The notes below the pieces were generated by a model that was given only the letters and a program-made list of their open reading frames with translations, made no database searches and was not told the DNA's origin. Made by a program: the position numbers and the translations under genes. Source: Spirochaetaceae bacterium (lineage in GTDB: Bacteria; Spirochaetota; Spirochaetia; Treponematales; Treponemataceae). From it: a DNA stretch of 64,000 bases. The stretch covers positions 21,457 through 85,456 of the forward strand of contig JAFZVC010000058.1 in NCBI GenBank assembly GCA_017618015.1, given 5' to 3'. Below are positions 59,510-64,000 of the stretch, one piece after another; positions within the stretch are counted from its first letter, which is position 1; each line of letters begins with the position of its first letter.

Positions 59510-59656
59510 GTGTAATCAGTGCGTAGCCAACAAGGTCCCCTGCAAGCCAGTATTGACGAACGATACCGACGTACTACGGATCGATGATACGTGGTACGTC
59601 GGTGTGAGGAACCTACTGAGCTTGTAGGGATGTTGGCGAAAGCACTGATTTGACAC
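59510..59656 (+). ncRNA. ssrS: Rod-shaped structured RNA, candidate 6S RNA
   Basis: The stretch folds into one long interrupted helix: GTGT/ACAC and AATCAGTGC/GCACTGATT at the base, then GCCAACA/TGTTGGC, then CCCTGCAAG/CTTGTAGGG, a large symmetric bubble of about 19 and 18 nt, and an apical stem CCGACGTAC/GTACGTCGG. Basal stem with small bulges, a central open bubble and an apical stem is the 6S architecture, which mimics an open promoter and binds the sigma-70 holoenzyme. The 5' side AAGGTCCCCTGCAAGCC resembles the GTCCCCTG stretch of Escherichia coli 6S. At about 147 nt it is short for the family. A TATACA -10 box at 59501 fits a start near 59513. Confidence 0.6.
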
Positions 59657-59703
59657 TATGTTAGATACGCGGATTTGTCCACAAATAGTTATGTATGCGA
59701 AAC

Positions 59704-60411
59704 TTACGGAAGATACAGCGGTTTGACGTTCCGAAGAGCCTCGAACAGCCGCTGTTTTTCTGTGACATTACCGCCAGTAAGCAGCTCCAGTCTGCTTCTG
59801 GCTTTTTTTCTGCCCGAATTCTCCTGGTAACTGCACGTACACGTCTGAGAGATATACCCCGCTTTCTCCGCATGGGCTATTATAGTGTTTACGTCCGCAA
59901 AACAAAGCGGCCTAATCACCGTCACAGGATACTTGTCGTATTTTAGGCGCGGAGGCATCGTCGAAAGCTCGCCTTTGTTGAGCATGTTCATCAGAACCGT
60001 TTCAAGGATGTCATCAAGGTGATGGCCTAGCGCGATTTTATTGTAGCCGTTAGCGATGGCGTAGTTGTTAAGCTCGGTGCGGCGCTGCGTGGAACACCAC
60101 CAGCAGTTCATGCTTCTTCCGGGCTTAAGCCGCCCAAGAACATCAGCGTGAAGCGAAACAGGCTCTACGCCCCACTCCGTAAAAAGCGCGAGCAGTTTTT
60201 CGTTGAGCGGAGGCGTTATCTCTGTTTCCACATGAAGGGCGGTAAAATTGAAGTTTTCGCGGTGCTGGCGCTTTCTGTCGGCAAAATACTCCACAAGTGC
60301 GGTCGAATCTTTGCCGCCCGAAGCACCTATGAGGATGTTGTCACCCTCTTCTATAAGCTTGTATTCAAAAACAGCCTTGTCAATGACACGGAAAAGGCGT
60401 GGTCGTTCCAT
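59704..60411 (-). CDS. TtcA-like tRNA thiolation enzyme (PP-loop ATPase)
   Basis: The PP-loop SGGKDST is at residue 31, followed by MNCWWCSTQRR (iron-sulfur Cys pair), the family block KIALGHHLDDILETVLMNM, MPPRLKYDKYPVTVIRPL and CTCSYQE (third Cys). TtcA makes 2-thiocytidine at tRNA position 32 with a [4Fe-4S] cluster. At 235 residues it is shorter than Escherichia coli TtcA (311), so it could be a related thiolase. Its ATG shares a base with the cheB stop (TGATG), implying coupling. Confidence 0.85.
   Translation of the reverse strand: MERPRLFRVIDKAVFEYKLIEEGDNILIGASGGKDSTALVEYFADRKRQHRENFNFTALHVETEITPPLNEKLLALFTEWGVEPVSLHADVLGRLKPGRSMNCWWCSTQRRTELNNYAIANGYNKIALGHHLDDILETVLMNMLNKGELSTMPPRLKYDKYPVTVIRPLCFADVNTIIAHAEKAGYISQTCTCSYQENSGRKKARSRLELLTGGNVTEKQRLFEALRNVKPLYLP
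59715..59759 (+). terminator. Possible rightward terminator inside the ttcA-like 3' end
   Basis: ACAGCGG/CCGCTGT stem followed by five T on the plus strand, 59 nt past the 6S-like RNA. It lies in coding sequence of the opposite strand, so the match may be chance. Confidence 0.35.
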
Positions 60412-61622
60412 CAGTTTAGACCCGCTATTCTTCGCACGTAAGGCGCAATTTCATATACCGGCAGTACAGAGGAAGCCGCTCCCAAGTCGATGGCGGCTTT
60501 TGGCATACCAAAAACGACACAAGTTTCTTCTGCTTCGGCAATCGTGTAGCCGCCGCTTTTATAGATGTCCACACACCCATTTGCTCCGTCGCGCCCCATA
60601 CCTGTAAGAAGCACCGCAATGCAGCGTGAGCCCGCCACTTTTGCAGCCGATGTAAAAAGATAATCAACCGCCGGGCGAAGATAATTCACTGGAGGTTCAT
60701 CGACAAGAGCCGTAACATAACCGGCGGGAGTCCGTCGGCTTACAACAAGGTGGTAGTTAGCGGGCGCGATGTAGACTGTACCGGGCACAACAACGCCGTT
60801 ATTCTGTGCAAGCGTTACGTCCATGCCTGTCGTGTCAGCGAGCCAAGACGCGTAATGCTTGTCAAAAGCGGAGTCGATGTGCTGCGTTATAAGAATCGGG
60901 TACGGGAAATCGCGCCCGATTTTGGCAAGAACATTCTGCACGGCGACAGGACCGCCGGTAGATGCACCGATAACGAGCAGATCTTTGCTGCCGGCGGCTG
61001 CTGGCGTTACATAAGTCGAATAAGCATGAGTACCAGTTGCAGTTGCGGGCGTTACCGATGAGCGCGCCAGCGTACCAGGCTGCACTGCCGGCGAAGTTTT
61101 AGCCGCAGTTCCAACATGTAGTCTGCCGCCTGCGGAAGAAGGCAACGTGGGAGCTTCGTGCCGGACTGGAACCGAACTTGCAGGCTTTGCGAACGGCGAA
61201 AATCCGCCAGCACGCTTTGCAAAGACAGGTGATTTCCGCCCGCGTTCCGTTACGGCGACGATGCGCTCAATGAACGAGCGGTAAAAATCGGGCGAAAAAT
61301 GCGTCAAATCGGGCTTTTTAAGCATATCGACGGCACCGGCTTCAAGGGCGGCATAGCCCATACGCGCGGAATCTTCCGTCGAGAAAATCATTATAGCGGC
61401 AGGCTGTTCCTGCATTATGCGCTTCGTCGCTTCTATGCCGTCCATAACCGGCATATAGATGTCCATCGTGATGACATCCGGCTTAAGAAGTCTGTTCTGC
61501 TCTATCGCGCCCTGTCCGTCATAAGCCTCACCCACGATTTCTATACGCGGGTCTTTAGCCAGCGAACGTTTTAGAAGAGTCCTTATAACTGCAGAGTCAT
61601 CAACGACAAGCACACGTATCAT
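60411..61622 (-). CDS. cheB: Chemotaxis protein-glutamate methylesterase CheB
   Basis: CheB removes methyl groups from chemoreceptors when phosphorylated by CheA. Receiver domain 1-125: VLVVDDSAVIR, phosphorylation Asp in VITMDIYMPVMDG, and the lysine in LKKP. A Ser/Ala/Pro-rich linker (about 145-205) leads to the esterase domain: GASTGGP (catalytic Ser), ITQHID (His), APANYHLVV and LLTGMGRDGA (Asp). ATG 61622 has AAGGA at 8-nt spacing; in-frame codons before it have no role. No other chemotaxis gene is adjacent, which is unusual. The stop overlaps the ttcA-like start. Confidence 0.96.
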   Translation of the reverse strand: MIRVLVVDDSAVIRTLLKRSLAKDPRIEIVGEAYDGQGAIEQNRLLKPDVITMDIYMPVMDGIEATKRIMQEQPAAIMIFSTEDSARMGYAALEAGAVDMLKKPDLTHFSPDFYRSFIERIVAVTERGRKSPVFAKRAGGFSPFAKPASSVPVRHEAPTLPSSAGGRLHVGTAAKTSPAVQPGTLARSSVTPATATGTHAYSTYVTPAAAGSKDLLVIGASTGGPVAVQNVLAKIGRDFPYPILITQHIDSAFDKHYASWLADTTGMDVTLAQNNGVVVPGTVYIAPANYHLVVSRRTPAGYVTALVDEPPVNYLRPAVDYLFTSAAKVAGSRCIAVLLTGMGRDGANGCVDIYKSGGYTIAEAEETCVVFGMPKAAIDLGAASSVLPVYEIAPYVRRIAGLN

Positions 61623-61762
61623 AAGTAAAATCCTTCTATGCAAGAAAATATCTTACACAATGATCAAAATCAATGTTCATTCAAGTTTTGTTCTGTTCAA
61701 TATTATATCGTATTCTCATGCTTAGTAGTAGGCAGACTTACCGTTTTTCAGGACTATATTAC

Positions 61763-61806
61763 AAAAAAAAGGAGTCTTAAAACCATTATGTTTCAAGACT
61801 CCTTTT
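61763..61806 (-). terminator. Terminator of the padR-DUF1700/4097-pspC operon
   Basis: AAAAGGAGTCTT/AAGACTCCTTTT, a 12-bp stem with a 16-nt loop, followed by eight T on the minus strand. Confidence 0.85.
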
Positions 61807-61847
61807 GTCTAATACAAAGCTTTTTCTACAGTGCTCTCGCCAACAGA

Positions 61848-62156
61848 CTACTTGCGGTTGGTAAAGTGGCTGTTGAACTCTGCATCGGAGCTGCCGTTGC
61901 CAGTATTTCTGTTTTCACCGGCTCTTGCATCGCGCATGTTGCTGTAGTTATCATCAGCGTAGCCAGAATCAACTGAACGCTCCGGGATAATCAATGCAGC
62001 GACGATATAAATCGGGATACCTGAACCGAAGCCCGCAAATACAAGGATAAGCATAAGAATCCTTACGATTGTAGGATCAATATTGAAAAACTCTGCGATA
62101 CCACCGCAAACACCAAACAAAACCTTGTTACGTGATTTGTAAATTCTCTTTGCCAT
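61848..62156 (-). CDS. PspC-domain membrane protein
   Basis: PspC domains are small membrane parts of the phage-shock envelope-stress response. The domain is complete in the first 65 residues: KRIYKSRNKVLFGVCGGIAEFFNIDPTIVRI and LVFAGFGSGIPIYIVAALIIPE. A disordered Asn/Ser/Asp-rich tail of about 35 residues follows. ATG 62156 has GGAG at 9-nt spacing. It is the last gene of the padR operon and is closed by a terminator. The 102-residue size is normal. Confidence 0.88.
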   Translation of the reverse strand: MAKRIYKSRNKVLFGVCGGIAEFFNIDPTIVRILMLILVFAGFGSGIPIYIVAALIIPERSVDSGYADDNYSNMRDARAGENRNTGNGSSDAEFNSHFTNRK

Positions 62157-62228
62157 AATTCTTTCTCCTGTAAAATCTATCTTTTCCGCGCTCTCTCCCT
62201 GCACGGGTCTGTCTTAAACTTATGCAGC

Positions 62229-63206
62229 CTACCGTAAATCTACGACGACTGAACCCATTCCGCAGTTTATAGAGAAGTGGTTTTCCTTACGCTCCGTACA
62301 AACTGTAGTACCAATTCCGCTCTTCTTATCGCCATTGAACCGGATATCTCCAAGCCCAACTTTCGTACTGTACGAATAGTCATTTGGATTGCCAGAAAGC
62401 TTAAGGGTGATTTTACCCATTCCGCAGTCGATATCCGAAACACCCGTCGCACAACCGCAAATCTCAAGCTCGCCCATGCCGCAGTGCGCGTTGATATGAC
62501 CGCCGTACACTCTGTCGATGATGAGCCTTCCTGCGTTAACGTCGAAGAAGCCCGTATTGCAGTGGATTGCCACAGTTCTTGTGGTGAATGAACCCGCCGC
62601 AAGCGAGATCTTCACGATATCAAGCTTGGCATTCTCTGGAACCGTAATAAGGATCCTCGGCTTCCAAGACGCGTTCTCGTCGTGTCCGAAGAATCCGCGG
62701 AACGGAATGTGACGCCTGTTGTCAACGATAAGCGTTCCCTTCTTAGAAAGTTCGCAGCGGAAGCTCTGCGGGCTGATGCCGCGTGTCTCAATCGCGTACA
62801 TGTCGCCGGAAATCATAACGATTTCTGCTGCACCGAGCGAAAAGTCGATGTTCGTTACTTCGTTCGCTCCGAATGTAAACTTCATTGCGTCACGGCTGAT
62901 GTAACCCCGGCTTCCGGTATTCCCGGCAGAACCATTGTTACCAGCTTTCGCACCATTGTTCGCGCCATCTGACTCAGAAGACTCTTCTTTTGCCATCTCG
63001 GCAGGAACGCATGCGAATTTCTCTTTGATTTCTTCCGCAAGCTTCTCCGGATCGCCAAGCTCATTTATGACTTTGCTGTCATTGTCAGCATCATCAAAGT
63101 AATCTTTGTAGTACTCAAGAGCTTCTTCCTGCTCTTCCAGCGGGAGTGCCTGAATGCAGCGCTTAAGCTCACTCAGATATTCTTCTCTATTCATATTCCT
63201 TTTCAT
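62229..63206 (-). CDS. DUF1700 N-domain fused to DUF4097 beta-solenoid
   Basis: Residues 5-65 are the helical DUF1700 domain (EEYLSELKRCIQALPLEEQEEALEYY, then ELGDPEKLAEEIKEKF). A Gly/Asn-rich linker (about 75-95) leads straight into a DUF4097 domain with NIDFSLGAAEIVMIS, SLAAGSFTTRT, NAGRLIID, HCGMGELEICG, DCGMGKITLKL and a final NCGMGSVVVDLR. No membrane segment lies between them, in contrast to most DUF1700 proteins, so it should be cytoplasmic. ATG 63206 follows GAGAGG closely; the next ATG is four codons on. It sits between padR and pspC. Confidence 0.8.
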   Translation of the reverse strand: MKRNMNREEYLSELKRCIQALPLEEQEEALEYYKDYFDDADNDSKVINELGDPEKLAEEIKEKFACVPAEMAKEESSESDGANNGAKAGNNGSAGNTGSRGYISRDAMKFTFGANEVTNIDFSLGAAEIVMISGDMYAIETRGISPQSFRCELSKKGTLIVDNRRHIPFRGFFGHDENASWKPRILITVPENAKLDIVKISLAAGSFTTRTVAIHCNTGFFDVNAGRLIIDRVYGGHINAHCGMGELEICGCATGVSDIDCGMGKITLKLSGNPNDYSYSTKVGLGDIRFNGDKKSGIGTTVCTERKENHFSINCGMGSVVVDLR

Positions 63207-63233
63207 CTTTCCTCTCTTAAACAACATAAGCGT

Positions 63234-63554
63234 CTATCGATTCTCACCCAAAAGGATACCGTCTATGCAACGGCGGTATTCTAACCAGCCTCTCCGGCTC
63301 TCGTCCAACAGAATCATTCCGTTAGAAGTGATTCTGTAATATCTTCTGTTACGCCCGGCGTATTCTCTGTCATACGTTTCAAGGTACCCGTCTTTTTGCA
63401 GGCGGCGAAGAACCGGATACAGAGTGCTTTCCGACACGTCCATAACCTGGCGGACATCCTGTGTTATCTTGTATCCGTAAGTCCCCTCTGCCTCACCGGC
63501 GACAACAGCAAGAACAACGGCATCAAGCAACGCAGCGCCCGTATTGAATGTCAT
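63234..63554 (-). CDS. PadR-family transcriptional regulator
   Basis: PadR regulators are winged-helix repressors of stress and envelope operons. The 106-residue protein has LLDAVVLAVVAGEAEGTYGYKITQDV, STLYPVLRRLQKDGYLETYDRE (recognition helix and turn) and the wing RNRRYYRITSNGMILL, then a C-terminal dimer helix. ATG 63554 has GGAGG at 5-nt spacing; in-frame codons upstream lack signals. It is the first gene of a three-gene operon and probably represses its own promoter (inference from family habit). Confidence 0.9.
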   Translation of the reverse strand: MTFNTGAALLDAVVLAVVAGEAEGTYGYKITQDVRQVMDVSESTLYPVLRRLQKDGYLETYDREYAGRNRRYYRITSNGMILLDESRRGWLEYRRCIDGILLGENR

Positions 63555-63716
63555 CCGTACCTCCGTTAGTTTTCTCAGGAAGCCTGCCTGCCACCAAAAC
63601 CCGTCGATTTCAGCCACAAGTCTACGTACGATTTTTCAGCTCCCTAGTATTCAACAGCTCTTCAACGAAAAACTGTTACTTTTTTTGTTTCAGCACAATA
63701 TTGCCTCAACAACTAT

Positions 63717-63746
63717 AATATACAGAATATAATATCATTTCGTCAA
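63717..63746 (-). promoter_or_regulatory. Promoter of the padR operon with possible operator
   Basis: Minus strand TTGACG, 18 nt, TATATT. The AT-rich spacer and -10 contain two copies of TATAATAT, 6 nt apart on the plus strand (63714-63735), which could be a PadR operator. The leader is about 150 nt. Confidence 0.5.
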
Positions 63747-63810
63747 CTATATTTTAAAAATTTTTATATTGCGGCAATTATTTTTTTCAGGATAGATTTA
63801 TGGGCGACCC

Positions 63811-63851
63811 GGCGGCAGATTCACGGTCAAATTTTCCGCGAATCTGCCGCC
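63811..63851. repeat. Long palindrome next to the IS element
   Basis: GGCGGCAGATTC/GAATCTGCCGCC, a perfect 12-bp stem with a 17-nt loop, plus an outer ACCC/GGGT pairing with a 3-nt bulge. No T run follows on either strand and no gene ends here, so it is not a normal terminator. The region 63618-63810 otherwise holds only the padR promoter. Confidence 0.5.
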
Positions 63852-63866
63852 GTCGGGTGTTTGAAC

Positions 63867-64000
63867 TGAACCCCAAAAGTTGGACACTTTTGGAGGTTAC
63901 ATGAATAAAAAGTATTCCGTAGAATTCAAACTAAAAGTTGTGCAGGAATACCAAAAAGGAGAAAAAGGGAGCTGGCTTGTCGGTCATGAGATGGGCATAC
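63867..64000 (+). mobile_element. Left end of an IS3-family insertion sequence
   Basis: The end sequence TGAACCCCAAAAGTTGGACA is typical of the terminal repeats of IS3/IS150-group elements, and the transposase OrfA starts 34 nt later. The right end lies outside the window. The exact boundary could be a few bases further left (TGAACTGAACC at 63862). Confidence 0.75.
63901..64000 (+). CDS. IS3-family transposase OrfA, partial
   Basis: The first 33 codons are present before the edge: MNKKYSVEFKLKVVQEYQKG, then EKGSWLVGHEMGI. This is the N-terminal helix-turn-helix of IS3/IS150 OrfA, which normally frameshifts into OrfB to make the active transposase. TGGAGG precedes the ATG at 63901 by 5 nt. 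Completeness cannot be judged. Confidence 0.8.
   Translation, partial: MNKKYSVEFKLKVVQEYQKGEKGSWLVGHEMGI

Noticed and set aside
59673..59690. Possible DnaA box or origin signal (TTGTCCACA within a palindrome)
   Set aside because: A single imperfect 8/9 match, with no cluster and no dnaA or dnaN nearby.

Overview
The window looks like chromosomal DNA of a host- or gut-associated spirochaete, most likely a Treponema (inference). Support: a second-copy type FliG, many lipoproteins with short loose lipoboxes (FFSC, FASC, AFSC, VCSC), a YajC-SecD-SecF locus, a treponemal-style TGS/uridine-kinase fusion, c-di-GMP enzymes and chemotaxis CheB. Gene density is high, most genes sit in short leftward or rightward operons with ATGA/TAATG overlaps, and I see no tRNA, rRNA, CRISPR array or prophage. 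The only mobile DNA is the left end of an IS3-family element at the right edge.

Layout. 1-11.5 kb (leftward): tocopherol-cyclase-like protein, M16C protease, FliG paralogue, SecF/SecD/YajC, a TPR lipoprotein and a membrane protein. 11.6-15.1 kb (rightward): TPR lipoprotein, MltD-like transglycosylase, OmpA-family protein. 15.2-24.7 kb: lipoprotein, small outer-membrane protein, MFS permease, a CopA ATPase whose 3' end carries a CopZ-like domain with its own start, an EAL protein, GlmS and a 38-residue basic protein. 24.7-35.2 kb (leftward): DUF1232 protein, Lon, a two-component system, a diguanylate cyclase, a GH20 hexosaminidase and an AGE-family epimerase. 35.2-40.8 kb: envelope cluster with three DUF4097-type beta-solenoid proteins, two membrane proteins and a His/Asp-rich CobW GTPase. 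40.9-44.8 kb: LysR regulator, isocitrate dehydrogenase, CPBP protease, DUF3606 protein. 44.8-51.3 kb: MurI, zinc ribbon, pentapeptide-repeat protein, MBL hydrolase, a putative zincin lipoprotein, PurN, PlsC. 51.3-56.8 kb (leftward): HAD hydrolase and GH3-family protein, then purE-purF-purM behind a purine riboswitch. 57-61.6 kb: lipoprotein, nucleoside kinase, a rod-shaped RNA that resembles 6S RNA, a TtcA-like enzyme and CheB. 61.8-63.6 kb (leftward): padR-DUF1700/DUF4097-pspC envelope-stress-like operon.

The most notable cross-window signal is start-site architecture. At least nine genes have a near-consensus sigma-70 promoter with a 17-nt spacer whose -10 hexamer ends only 6-8 nt before the start codon, and three more have the same -10 to ATG geometry with a poor -35. 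None has a Shine-Dalgarno sequence, so they are predicted to make leaderless mRNAs. Eight of them form four compact divergent pairs. Other items worth attention are the 6S-like RNA, the purine riboswitch with an enlarged P2 arm, the copA/copZ nested start, the four DUF4097 proteins with a split DUF1700 architecture, a two-copy palindromic intergenic repeat, and the HESYH lipoprotein.
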